This document shows positions 35,602 to 44,422 of a stretch of DNA of 64,000 bases, piece by piece. The notes beneath the pieces were generated by a model. It made no database searches. It was not told the origin of the DNA and was given only the letters and a program-made list of their open reading frames with translations. The stretch's first letter is position 1. Each line of letters opens with the position of its first letter. The position numbers and the translations under genes are program-made. Where the stretch lies: contig DAIDHP010000014.1 of the NCBI GenBank assembly GCA_027459625.1, positions 1-64,000 on the forward strand. The letters run 5' to 3'. Source of the stretch: Chthonomonadales bacterium (lineage in GTDB: Bacteria; Armatimonadota; Chthonomonadetes; Chthonomonadales; CAJBBX01).

Positions 35602-37890
35602 TCACTTGAAGGGGTTGTCATCAAACATACGGTCAACCTCATCCCGGGAGATGAGTATCTCTCTTGGTTTCGCCCCATCCGGCGGACCGACAATTCCTCG
35701 GTCCTGCATATTATCGATGAGTCGCGCAGCCCTGGTATAGCCTATTTTAAACCGTCTTTGAAGCATAGAAGTGGAGGCTTGACCATTCAATACTACCAAT
35801 TTCACTGCCGCTTCGAAAAATTCATCATCCTCCTCGCCGTCCGGATCATTGGAGAACCCGCCGCTTGACGCTCCCACGTCCACGGGCGTAAGAGTGTAGT
35901 TCGACGATGTTTTTCTCTCCTTGAGATATTTCACCAAGTCGTTAGTTTCCTGCTCCGAGAGGAAACACCCCTGCATTCTTATGGGCTTCATCGCGTCAAT
36001 CGGCATAAAGAGCATATCCCCTCTTCCGATTAGGCGTTCCGCGCCTGTTTGATCTAAAATGGTTCTGCTATCGACTTGACTCGAAACCGCGAATGCAATG
36101 CGGGAGGAGATGTTCGCTTTGATTAAACCGGTGATCACGTCCACCGACGGACGCTGCGTGGCGATGACCAGGTGTATGCCCGTGGCGCGCGCCAATTGCG
36201 CCAAACGACAGATGGATGTTTCGATCTCCGCAGCGGCTTGCATCATCAAATCGGCGAGTTCATCCACTACAATTACCAGATACGGCAGTCGTTCCTCGGT
36301 ATCCACTTTTGAATTGTAGCCATCGATATTGCGCGTGCCAATTCGCGCGAATAGATCGTATCTATGGTCCATCTCCTTCAACGCTGCGCGAAAGATTCCC
36401 GCCGCCTGTTTTACATCCTTCACCACGGGGTGCATCAGATGGGGGATTCCATCCCAGAGGGATAACTCCACTCGTTTGGGGTCGATCATGATCAATTGAA
36501 CCTCATCGGGAGTGGCGCGAAATAGCATGGTGGCGATGAGCACGTTCAGACAGACGGATTTGCCTGAGTTCGTGGAGCCGCCGATCAAAAGATGTGGCAT
36601 CTTGGTGAGATCTGCGAAGCGCGTGGCTCCTGCGACATCCTTGCCCAACGCGAAGGTGAGCTTGCTCGCTTTTTTCAGTTCAGGGGATTCCAAGCACTCT
36701 TTGAGGGTCACAATGCTCGGCGTTGCGTTTGGCACCTCAACGCCAATGGCGGATTTACCGGGGATTGGCGCCTCCACTCTTACATTAATCGCCGCGAGAG
36801 CCATCGCGAGGTTATCGGCGAGAGATGCGATTTTGCTCACCTTTATGCCAGGGGCGAGTTGAATTTCATATCGGGTGATCGTTGGACCATGTGCGATTTC
36901 AACCACGTTCGAACCGATGTTGAATTGATCCAGAGTCTGTTCCAATATCCGAATCTTATCGGCGAGTTCCTGCTGGGATCGTTTTGGCGGTTGCACGGGA
37001 TCCTTGAGTAGGGATATAGGTGGGAGTTCAAAGGAATCCGATCCTGTGGAGTGGTCATGAGAATTCGCCGCCGCCTTGGATCGTTCCGAAGAGAGAACGA
37101 TATCCGTATCAGACTCTTTTTCCGACGTGGCATGGTAGGGGTCTTGGAGGGGCAGCGTGAGTTGGGTTCCATCGTCGGGGACGGATTTACCAGAAAGCTT
37201 GGGAAACAGGCGGATACGCTTTGGTTTTGACTCCTTGTCGTTTTGCGGCGCCAATGGGGAAGCGGCGGTCTCCTCAGGCGCTATCAACGGATTAGAATCC
37301 GGATTCTTTCTTCGTAAACTCACTTCCCCACCGCCGATGCGCTTTTTAACCGCATTCACCCCTATGTCCGCCGGTTTTCGCAGATAGGCGAGAAGCTCGA
37401 TGAACGGTTTGTCCACCAATAAAACGACGGAGATGCACGCCATGAATATTAAAATCACATATGATGTAATTAACCCGAAAAGTCGATAAAAAATAACTCC
37501 AAAAACCGCCCCTATAATTCCGCCCGCAGGAAGGAAATGGTTGGTATCAAAGGATACGTCATGCAACGCAACGGGAGTGGTGATGTGCCTCCAAATCACA
37601 TAGGTGAAAAAAAGGAGTATGGATCCCAACGTGGAATGGGTGAAACTGAGACGATCATAACCAATGAGGAACATCGCTCCCACATACATGGCGATGATAG
37701 GGGGCAGGTACGCGCCCGTGCCGGCGACTAAGCGCAAAGAGTAATCGATGAACGGGGGGATCACTCCGTTTTGAGGCCATGTGAGGGCTAGGAAACTGAC
37801 TACTCCGATGAAAAAAAGGAGTAAACCGAAAATATCAGATTTTCTTCTGCTGCGTGAATCCGACGCGTTCATTTGTTTGGTTCGAATCAT
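35602..37890 (-). CDS. ftsK: DNA translocase FtsK/SpoIIIE
   Basis: 762 residues. Four N-terminal transmembrane segments (about 18-165), a charged, low-complexity linker (about 200-300), then the motor: GGSTNSGKS (Walker A), LVIVVDELADLM (Walker B region) and HLVIATQRPSVDVITG. The C-terminal 65 residues (VKLVVLNGQASTSMLQRRFKIGYTRAARLID) are the gamma winged helix that reads KOPS/SRS sequences. It pumps chromosomal DNA at the division septum. The ATG lacks a clear ribosome site. A palindromic repeat lies 55 bp upstream of the start. Confidence 0.96.
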   Translation of the reverse strand: MIRTKQMNASDSRSRRKSDIFGLLLFFIGVVSFLALTWPQNGVIPPFIDYSLRLVAGTGAYLPPIIAMYVGAMFLIGYDRLSFTHSTLGSILLFFTYVIWRHITTPVALHDVSFDTNHFLPAGGIIGAVFGVIFYRLFGLITSYVILIFMACISVVLLVDKPFIELLAYLRKPADIGVNAVKKRIGGGEVSLRRKNPDSNPLIAPEETAASPLAPQNDKESKPKRIRLFPKLSGKSVPDDGTQLTLPLQDPYHATSEKESDTDIVLSSERSKAAANSHDHSTGSDSFELPPISLLKDPVQPPKRSQQELADKIRILEQTLDQFNIGSNVVEIAHGPTITRYEIQLAPGIKVSKIASLADNLAMALAAINVRVEAPIPGKSAIGVEVPNATPSIVTLKECLESPELKKASKLTFALGKDVAGATRFADLTKMPHLLIGGSTNSGKSVCLNVLIATMLFRATPDEVQLIMIDPKRVELSLWDGIPHLMHPVVKDVKQAAGIFRAALKEMDHRYDLFARIGTRNIDGYNSKVDTEERLPYLVIVVDELADLMMQAAAEIETSICRLAQLARATGIHLVIATQRPSVDVITGLIKANISSRIAFAVSSQVDSRTILDQTGAERLIGRGDMLFMPIDAMKPIRMQGCFLSEQETNDLVKYLKERKTSSNYTLTPVDVGASSGGFSNDPDGEEDDEFFEAAVKLVVLNGQASTSMLQRRFKIGYTRAARLIDNMQDRGIVGPPDGAKPREILISRDEVDRMFDDNPFK

Positions 37891-37944
37891 CGTTTACACT
37901 ATGCAAATGCCGAGAGATGAGATGTTAAATTCCTTCTCAACCGA

Positions 37945-38029
37945 GGTAATGGCAATGTTCGGTAAATGAGGTTAGTCTCACACTTTTTACGCTTGGAGCC
38001 ATACTCGCAAGATGAATTGTGCAATTACC
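37945..38029. repeat. Dispersed 85-bp palindromic element, copy 3
   Basis: Left end GGTAATGGCAATGTTCG, right end GAATTGTGCAATTACC; inside, CATACTCGCAAGATGAATT aligns with CATAAACTCGCAAGAGCGAATT of copy 1 read on the minus strand. Length 85 bp as in copy 2. Confidence 0.8.
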
Positions 38030-38213
38030 TAAACCAGCAATACATAAAGCGAGTGTCGATCACCTATAATGCGTCCATCGACGTCCGAGGACATTCGTTG
38101 GAAATTATCAAGCGATTTATGCAATTGCGCATCATTTTAAATTATATCAAATGAGTGGGAATAGGTCAATTGACGCACTGAAATAGTACAAGCCGGGAAC
38201 TATGAAATTAATA

Positions 38214-38290
38214 AATTGCAAAATCATATTGGTGATTGACACGCATGGCTATTGGCGTGTGAAAGAGACATTACGATGCTTTTACAATCA
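38214..38290. repeat. Imperfect palindrome next to the zinc-ribbon gene stop
   Basis: AATTGCAAAATCAT (38214-38227) and ATGCTTTTACAATCAT (38276-38291) are inverted, with an inner ACACGC / GCGTGT stem (38239-38260). Its ends resemble the dispersed element but it is shorter (77 bp). It could also end transcription of the adjacent minus-strand gene. Confidence 0.45.
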
Positions 38291-38292
38291 TA

Positions 38293-39000
38293 TCACTCGG
38301 GAATATATAGCATTCTGCCGCAATTATCACAAAAAACGATCTCTTCGCTATCCTTGATACGTCGGATGACAGAGTTCCTCAATGTGGTGTGACAGGCGCT
38401 GCAGGATTCCGTTTCGATTTTCCCTATACCGATTCCAGCTTTGCCGGAGCGAAGTGACTCATATTTTTTGAGCATTGCCGAATTGATGGTCGGCGTCAGT
38501 TTTTCACGTTCAGCTTTTAGGTTTCTCGCCTCGCTAGCCAGAATTGACACTTCCTTTTTGTACTCGCTCTCTTTTTTCTTGTAATTTTGTTCGACTTCCA
38601 TAAGGTGGGCGGTTAACTCTTTTTCCTTATTCTTATTCGCCTCCGCCTCATCCATCATAAGGAGAATTTTTTCGTCAAGACGGCTACGTTGTTTTTTCAA
38701 AGACTCGATCTCTTTTTCCAACGCCGCCAACTCCTTTGGGTTGGATACTCTTCCTCCGTAAAGGCTCTTATGGCATTCCTTCTCCTTTGCCTCGATATTG
38801 GCAAGTTCGAGTTCGGCGTCTTTGATATCCCGCTGCAAATTCTTAAAGGATGTTTGGAAGGTTTCGTTCTGTTTTAGAGTTTCGTCATAGAGAGCCTTAA
38901 GCGCGGAGCCGTTATCCAGTTCGTGATAACGCTTGTTCAAATAGGCGATGCGGCTGTCGATCTGCTGCAGTTGGTAAAGGTCTTTTAGCGAGGAATTCAT
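38293..39000 (-). CDS. Coiled-coil protein with C-terminal C4 zinc ribbon (DUF164/CT398-like)
   Basis: 235 residues. Residues 5-170 form a long antiparallel coiled coil (many Leu, Lys, Glu: LKDLYQLQQIDSRIAYLNKR..., EKECHKSLYGGRVSNPKELAALEKEIE). The end has CSACHTTLR and CDNCGRMLY, a C4 zinc ribbon. The NPKEL block is a family hallmark. These proteins (for example chlamydial CT398, Helicobacter HP0958/FlgZ) bind RNA or sigma-54/flagellar components in some bacteria, so a link with the flagellar operon is possible but unproven. AAGGAG is 11 bases upstream of the ATG. Confidence 0.85.
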   Translation of the reverse strand: MNSSLKDLYQLQQIDSRIAYLNKRYHELDNGSALKALYDETLKQNETFQTSFKNLQRDIKDAELELANIEAKEKECHKSLYGGRVSNPKELAALEKEIESLKKQRSRLDEKILLMMDEAEANKNKEKELTAHLMEVEQNYKKKESEYKKEVSILASEARNLKAEREKLTPTINSAMLKKYESLRSGKAGIGIGKIETESCSACHTTLRNSVIRRIKDSEEIVFCDNCGRMLYIPE

Positions 39001-39198
39001 TATGTTGATACTCCTTCAATGACATTTTAGCAAAGACCGGTGCCTGAAGTCAAATCACGCGCATCTGGAAATCATGGAAATCTGAGGGTATAGTCTGATA
39101 ATCGCAAAATTCAGATCACGCAGGGCATCAAGTTCGATAAACCGGATGAGCTTGCGAATGCCCCTAGTAATTCGATTAAACGCTTAGGCTTGCTATGA

Positions 39199-39966
39199 AT
39201 GGGAAGCGGATCAATGGTTAAATCATTGCAACTGGATAGATTCACGATAAAGACCGACGGGGCAACGATATCTTGTCTGCATTATTCCCCGCCTGTTACT
39301 AAAAGCCGTTTTTGCGTCGTGTTGTCGCACGGATTGACATCATCAAAGGAGAGTATGGACGTATTGGCATCCTATCTGGCTGAAAAGGGGTTTCCGACCG
39401 TGACCCATGATTTTCGAGGGCATAAGTTAGGCGGAAGCACGGGCGAGTTGCATCAAGTGATGGATCTCGTCTTGGATACGGTCGCTGTGTGCAATATCGC
39501 AATGCATCGAACCGGTTTGCATTTTGTGGTTCCTATCGGGCACTCCATGGGCGGAATCATAAGCCTTGCGGTTTTGCATGGCATTAAAAACGCGATTGGG
39601 GTTGGAGTGATCGCTTCCGGACCGGAACCGATAAAAGGGTTTCAAGGCATGGCGGGACAGTCCCTTCTGCGACAGCGAGCCGATTATATCGAGGGGATTT
39701 CCCCGGAAACGGCGCTGAAAGAGCTTGGAGACCTTTATGCAGGCATGACTCCGTCGAAGAATCATCCCGCATTATTCGTCGCCGCGAAAGATGATTTTTT
39801 CGCGAAATCCAAGCCGATTCTCGCCATGGTTGAAAAGCATGGCAAGCGCGCGGAATATGCCGAGGTGGATGGCGCTCATTTGGAGGCGCCCTTGCGTTCG
39901 CGAGGCGTTGTGACACGCTGGCTCGAAAAGACCTTCGAATCCCTTCCATATCCACAAGTGAAGTGA
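39199..39966 (+). CDS. Alpha/beta hydrolase (serine aminopeptidase/lysophospholipase-like)
   Basis: 255 residues. LSHGLTSSKESMDVLASYLA near residue 42 is the oxyanion-hole strand, VPIGHSMGG (nucleophile elbow, Ser in GHSMG) lies near 112-120, and VAAKDDFF plus VDGAHLEAP supply the Asp and His. It is a cytoplasmic hydrolase of unknown substrate. The start is uncertain: ATG 39199 or ATG 39214, neither with a good ribosome site. The alcohol dehydrogenase gene starts 13 bp after its stop, so they are probably co-transcribed. Confidence 0.85.
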   Translation: MGSGSMVKSLQLDRFTIKTDGATISCLHYSPPVTKSRFCVVLSHGLTSSKESMDVLASYLAEKGFPTVTHDFRGHKLGGSTGELHQVMDLVLDTVAVCNIAMHRTGLHFVVPIGHSMGGIISLAVLHGIKNAIGVGVIASGPEPIKGFQGMAGQSLLRQRADYIEGISPETALKELGDLYAGMTPSKNHPALFVAAKDDFFAKSKPILAMVEKHGKRAEYAEVDGAHLEAPLRSRGVVTRWLEKTFESLPYPQVK

Positions 39967-39979
39967 GTGAATCCTCCGT

Positions 39980-41023
39980 ATGAAATCAGTTATGCTTGTT
40001 GGCAAGCGAAGCATTGAAATTCGCGATATCCCCGTGCCTAACCTGAACGCAGGGGAGGCGTTGATTGAAGTGGAATACGTTGGCGTTTGCGGGGCGGAGA
40101 TCAGTTGGTGGGCGTCTGCCGGAGATTCCTCGGGGCTGCCGTGCGTCCTAGGGCATGAGTTTTCCGGAATAATCACGAGTATCCATGGAGATGGAGAGGG
40201 CTTCATCGTTGGGGACAGGGTAACCGCCGATCCTTTGATTGCCTGCGGTAAGTGTTCTTATTGCTTGCGAAGACAAACAAATCTTTGTGATAGCTTGAAA
40301 TTAATGGGGCTTTACGGATATCCCGGAGTTTTTTGCGAATACGTCTCCCTGCCTTTAAACCGTCTTTATGCGATATCCGCCCAAGCAAGCGCAAGGAATA
40401 GCGTTTTAGCGGAGCCTATTGCATCAAGCGTCCATCTTCTGCGCCTCATTTCTCCGAATTTGCCGAAGGATGCTAAAATCGCCATATTCGGCGCTGGCAT
40501 GCAGGGGATTATTTGTCTCAATCTGGTGAGAATCAACGGTTGGAGCAATGTGGCGATGGTGGATGTGGATGAAGATCGTTTGCAAATCGCCAATGAACAA
40601 GGTGCGTCCCTAATCGTCAATTCCTTAAGAGAGGATTCCATCGATCTTTTGAAGCGGTGGACGGACGGTGCGGGCGTCGAGGTCGGTATCGATGCATCGC
40701 GGTCCGGTGACGTCAGAGGGCGGCTTTTACGAGTTATGGCGAAAGGTGGAACCATTCTTTTGCTTGGAATGAATGATACGATCGTCGAGGCGGATTTCAG
40801 ATTGGCCGTGGAGCGCGAGCTGAAAATACAAGGCTCGTTCGGATATTGTGCGCAGGATTTTGCAACGGCGGTACAATATATATGCGACGGACATATTTCG
40901 ATGGACAGGTTCATCCGCCGGTTGCCGTTTGCCGAGGCGATAAACGCATACGCTCTCTCATCGCAATTCGGGGGAGAGTATCTGAAAACCGTAGTGTGCA
41001 TGAAAAATACGGGTTTATCCTAA
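39980..41023 (+). CDS. Zinc-dependent alcohol/polyol dehydrogenase (MDR superfamily)
   Basis: 347 residues, the standard length. Catalytic zinc ligands Cys37 (GVCGAE), His59 and Glu60 (GHEFSG); structural zinc cysteines 89, 92, 95 and 103. The NAD(P)-binding Rossmann fold starts near IAIFGAGMQGIICLNLV. The pattern fits sorbitol/threonine dehydrogenase-like members; substrate unknown. It follows the alpha/beta hydrolase gene by 13 bp. Confidence 0.92.
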   Translation: MKSVMLVGKRSIEIRDIPVPNLNAGEALIEVEYVGVCGAEISWWASAGDSSGLPCVLGHEFSGIITSIHGDGEGFIVGDRVTADPLIACGKCSYCLRRQTNLCDSLKLMGLYGYPGVFCEYVSLPLNRLYAISAQASARNSVLAEPIASSVHLLRLISPNLPKDAKIAIFGAGMQGIICLNLVRINGWSNVAMVDVDEDRLQIANEQGASLIVNSLREDSIDLLKRWTDGAGVEVGIDASRSGDVRGRLLRVMAKGGTILLLGMNDTIVEADFRLAVERELKIQGSFGYCAQDFATAVQYICDGHISMDRFIRRLPFAEAINAYALSSQFGGEYLKTVVCMKNTGLS

Positions 41024-41324
41024 CTTTTTAAGTGCGCGCCACCTAAAATGAATTAACGCACAAGTTCCCGATTCCATGTGGAAAGGGAGTATCAGGCGAT
41101 TAAATTCGAGTGATTGCGTGTGGCTGCGAATCACTTCTAATAAAACATCTCGGAAGATGAAGTAAGGAATACTTCCATGACAGGTTTATAGGAACCTGCC
41201 ATAAACGTTTCTTCCAAATGTGGTTTCTTGTCACAAACTCATGTCTGATTGTTTTTAACGATCATCAAATCTTAAATAAGGGATAGGGGATATTTGACAT
41301 GAGACCGCATGGATTGGATTTTTT
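41024..41324. other. Intergenic region with three small hairpins
   Basis: Inverted repeats AGTGATT/AATCACT (41109-41135), GGAA/TTCC (41167-41177) and CAGGTT/AACCTG (41181-41198) lie between the dehydrogenase and opgC-like genes. No T runs follow. No gene is evident. Confidence 0.5.
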
Positions 41325-42485
41325 ATGGCTCTTGATCTACAATTCAGACCTTTTTCACAAACCACGCAGTCCCCGCAACTGCAAAACGTTTCCAAAGTTC
41401 CCGTTGTTAGAACCAAACGAAATGTCACGATTGATATTTTACGCGGTTATTGCATCGTTATGATGATAACCAGCCATATAAGCCCGAATTCACTCGTCAA
41501 TCAGTGCATTCACTTTCAGCAATTCATAAGCGGCGCGGAAGGTTTTGTATTCCTTTCCGGCTTGGTTTTGGGACTTGTGTACCGTCGCAAACTGGATGCA
41601 TTTCCGGCGGTTCAATCCTATGTGAAAATATGGAAAAGGGCGTTGATGATATGGGGGGTTCATTGCATTATCGTCCTTGGCGCACTGGTTGCCAATGTGT
41701 GGGTTTTTCATTTTCCGGATATTCCCGATATTCGTTCACTTGGTGTGCTCCACGCAATTTGGATAACGATTTCATTGCAGATGCAGCCCGGACACATGCT
41801 GAATATTCTGCCCATGTATGTGATTCTTCTCGTAATCGCTCCGCTGGCGTTTGAAATGCTACGCAAAGGTAAAACGGGATGGTTGGTCTTTTTATCCGCC
41901 GCGATGTTTGCATACACTCAATTCAATCCTGCTTTTTTGACATGGGGTGATCCGAATCTCGGGGGCGTTGCGTTTCCTCCGGTGATGTGGCAGGTTCTAT
42001 TTATCGCGGGGATGTGCATCGGTTATCATTCAAATCTCATTCGCACCACGATTTTGGATAGAAATCGCAACGAAATCACCTGGATTTTGGGCGGTTTGGT
42101 GCTTCTTATGATGGTCATCACACTGTACCATACGCCGCACTTCGCGTTTTACAGACATACGAAGTGGGACTTGTTCCTATGGCAACGCGAACCTCTGCGT
42201 TTTGGACGGGTTTTGTATTTCATGCTGAGCGTAAGCTTCTTTTATCTGCTTGTCCAAAGACTTCAGAAACTCTTTTTCACAAGAAGGGTGATGAATGCTT
42301 TGTCCATGCTCGGGAGAAACAGCCTTTACTCCTTTATCGTTCATCTGGGCATCGCTTTCGTTGTAGGGGCGTTAATGATGATTGCCACGGATCGTGTTTC
42401 CCTGGAGTTGAGCCCTGTCTTCACGGTTGCTCTGGTTTATTTTATGGCGAAGTATCAGGTTGGTCGCAAGTTCATTCCCAATTAA
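41325..42485 (+). CDS. OpgC family membrane acyltransferase-like protein
   Basis: 386 residues with about ten transmembrane segments. TIDILRGYCIVMMITSHISPN (N-terminal, split here) and QQFISGAEGFVFLSGLVLGLVY are the OpgC signatures. OpgC transfers succinyl groups to osmoregulated periplasmic glucans in Proteobacteria; here no OPG synthesis genes are adjacent, so the acceptor may be another surface glycan. The start is chosen as the first in-frame ATG; the upstream sequence lacks a good ribosome site. It precedes a block of exported carbohydrate proteins. Confidence 0.87.
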   Translation: MALDLQFRPFSQTTQSPQLQNVSKVPVVRTKRNVTIDILRGYCIVMMITSHISPNSLVNQCIHFQQFISGAEGFVFLSGLVLGLVYRRKLDAFPAVQSYVKIWKRALMIWGVHCIIVLGALVANVWVFHFPDIPDIRSLGVLHAIWITISLQMQPGHMLNILPMYVILLVIAPLAFEMLRKGKTGWLVFLSAAMFAYTQFNPAFLTWGDPNLGGVAFPPVMWQVLFIAGMCIGYHSNLIRTTILDRNRNEITWILGGLVLLMMVITLYHTPHFAFYRHTKWDLFLWQREPLRFGRVLYFMLSVSFFYLLVQRLQKLFFTRRVMNALSMLGRNSLYSFIVHLGIAFVVGALMMIATDRVSLELSPVFTVALVYFMAKYQVGRKFIPN

Positions 42486-42558
42486 GATATCTCCGTGTTC
42501 GCATATTCCCAAGGGTATGATATGTTGAAACATACTCTTTCACTGAGGTGAAAAAAAT

Positions 42559-44271
42559 ATGCGTTACTTGGCGCAAAGTTGTTTTCTGATTCTTATGATC
42601 ATCGCTCCCGTCCTATCGCATGCGCGAGGGGTTCGGGAGGGATATGCGCCTGCCCCCGCCTATTCCCCATCGAAGTGGTCTCTCTGGATTTCTCAGCCCC
42701 CCGGGGATTGCCCCTTCAAACAATCATCCCACTTCAAGGGGCTCGCCTTTTCCGATCTTCATGCGGAGTATGAGAATGCGGATACTTGGTATCCCTCTTG
42801 GGCTTCCGACGGCAATCTCTATTCTCCCTGGACGGACGGAACGGTGGAGGGAATCAAGTCCTACTCGGGTGGCAAAGAGGCGACAACGGGATTCGCGAAA
42901 ATCATTGGGGATGACCCCATGCATTTGACCATCACCGATGTTGGAACGTATCCGTCCGATCCCTCCCCCTATGGCGGAAGATACCCATGCGGAAGCTTGG
43001 TTTACAACGGAGTGTGGTATTACGGCACCTATTGTCTTTTGGATGGAGGGAATCAATTAAACTGGGACGTCCTCGGCCCGTTTGTGGGATTCCGGTGGTC
43101 CGAGAATTACGGGAAAAGCTGGACTCAAACGCCCTGCACCCCGTCACATCCGCTATTTGGCGAGCAATCCTTGCATCATGAACCCATCCGGATTGGATCA
43201 CCTCATTTCGTGGATTTCGGCAGGGATATGGAATATTCCCCCGATGGCTATGCATACCTGGTGGCGCACGGAGCATCCCAAGGTCCGCAAGGAAGAAGAA
43301 AAGCCTATGATAGTTGGATCACGGGGGATGAGATATATCTCATTCGGGTGAAACCAAGCATTGCGGATATGAACGACATCTCGAAATATCAATTTTTCGC
43401 GGGTTACGACAAAGCCGGCAGCGCCATTTGGAGCGAGGATTTCAAGAAGATTCATCCTATCGCCAAATGGATGAATCATATGGGCTGCGTCACCATGACC
43501 TATGACGCGCCTCTTAAAAGATACCTGATGTGCGTAACGGATGGCGGAACCACGCTTTCCATGTTCAACACCTACATCCTTGAATCGCAGGATATCACAG
43601 GCCCGTGGAGACTGGTCACCTATATGGAGCATTTCGGGCAGCAGGGGTATTTTGTGAATGTCCCTTCAAAGTTCATCAGTCCAGACGGAAAGACCTTCTG
43701 GCTTTGCTATGCGGCTAATTTCAGCGGAGGGGAGGATGGTGTGCCGTTTCGCTCCAATCCTTCAGGCAGTCGATATGGAATGTGTCTTCAAAAAGCGAAG
43801 CTTATTGGGTCGAATGATCCAATGTTGAATACCAATATTTTGCAATCCCCCGATAATATCGCCCCGGATGCGCTTCTAACGGTCAGTTCCGTGCACCCGG
43901 ATTACTCGGCGGACGGAGCGGTAGATCGCGTTATTGGAGGGTTTCCTGGCGATATCCTCCATGAATGGGCTTCAAATGGTGAGGGAAGCGGGACGTTTAT
44001 ACGCTTGGAATGGCAAAGCGATCATTTGGTGAACAGGGTGATGCTTTTTGACCGCCCGAATAATCTGGATCAGATACTCTCCGGGGTGTTGGTTTTCAGC
44101 GACGGGACTTCCATTCAAACCAAGGCGCTGCCGGATGACGCCAAACAGGGATTGGATGTCACCTTCCCCCCAAAGAAAATCCATTGGTTGATATTCATTG
44201 CGACCAAGGTGAAACCTAACTCCCCGAATATCGGGTTGTCGGAGATTGCGGTGTTCAAGACGAAAAAATAG
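42559..44271 (+). CDS. Exported beta-propeller protein (DUF4185-like) with C-terminal discoidin-like domain
   Basis: 570 residues with a signal peptide ending near SHARG (residue 25). Residues 45-420 show repeated propeller-like strands (SLVYNGVWYYGTYC, AYLVAHG, MTYDAPLKRYLMCVTDG, SPDGKTFWLCYAAN), as in DUF4185 and GH43/GH117-type folds. Residues 430-568 (ALLTVSSVHPDYSADGAVD... IRLEWQSDHLVNRVMLFDRP) resemble an F5/8 type C domain that binds carbohydrate. GAGGTG precedes the ATG. Whether it is an enzyme or a binding protein cannot be told. Confidence 0.72.
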   Translation: MRYLAQSCFLILMIIAPVLSHARGVREGYAPAPAYSPSKWSLWISQPPGDCPFKQSSHFKGLAFSDLHAEYENADTWYPSWASDGNLYSPWTDGTVEGIKSYSGGKEATTGFAKIIGDDPMHLTITDVGTYPSDPSPYGGRYPCGSLVYNGVWYYGTYCLLDGGNQLNWDVLGPFVGFRWSENYGKSWTQTPCTPSHPLFGEQSLHHEPIRIGSPHFVDFGRDMEYSPDGYAYLVAHGASQGPQGRRKAYDSWITGDEIYLIRVKPSIADMNDISKYQFFAGYDKAGSAIWSEDFKKIHPIAKWMNHMGCVTMTYDAPLKRYLMCVTDGGTTLSMFNTYILESQDITGPWRLVTYMEHFGQQGYFVNVPSKFISPDGKTFWLCYAANFSGGEDGVPFRSNPSGSRYGMCLQKAKLIGSNDPMLNTNILQSPDNIAPDALLTVSSVHPDYSADGAVDRVIGGFPGDILHEWASNGEGSGTFIRLEWQSDHLVNRVMLFDRPNNLDQILSGVLVFSDGTSIQTKALPDDAKQGLDVTFPPKKIHWLIFIATKVKPNSPNIGLSEIAVFKTKK

Positions 44272-44279
44272 TGAAGTAA

Positions 44280-44362
44280 GGTCATTGCAAAATTCGCTTA
44301 TGGGGTGTTTCGCAAAGCGTGAATGCGCGACATAGCCTCGTTTTCTGAATTTTACAGTTACC
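44280..44362. repeat. Dispersed 83-bp palindromic element, copy 4
   Basis: Left end GGTCATTGCAAAATTCG, right end GAATTTTACAGTTACC. The interior (AGCGTGAATGCGCGACATAG) aligns with copies 1 and 2. It lies between two convergent stops, so it cannot be only a promoter element. Confidence 0.85.
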
Positions 44363-44422
44363 TAAAGTGAAAAAAGGTAAAAAACATATCCTAATCGGCG
44401 CGTTTCATGAAATCGGGTATTT

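Larger units (their letters stand above)
37891..38292. other. Intergenic region upstream of ftsK with repeat elements
   Basis: About 400 bases with no credible gene. It holds a clear copy of the palindromic element (37945-38029) and a second, looser inverted repeat (38214-38290). The short plus-strand frame at 37966-38154 runs through the repeat and is not called. Confidence 0.55.

Noticed and set aside
37966-38154. Plus-strand 62-codon frame upstream of ftsK
   Set aside because: It runs through a palindromic element present elsewhere without coding conservation and lacks a ribosome site.
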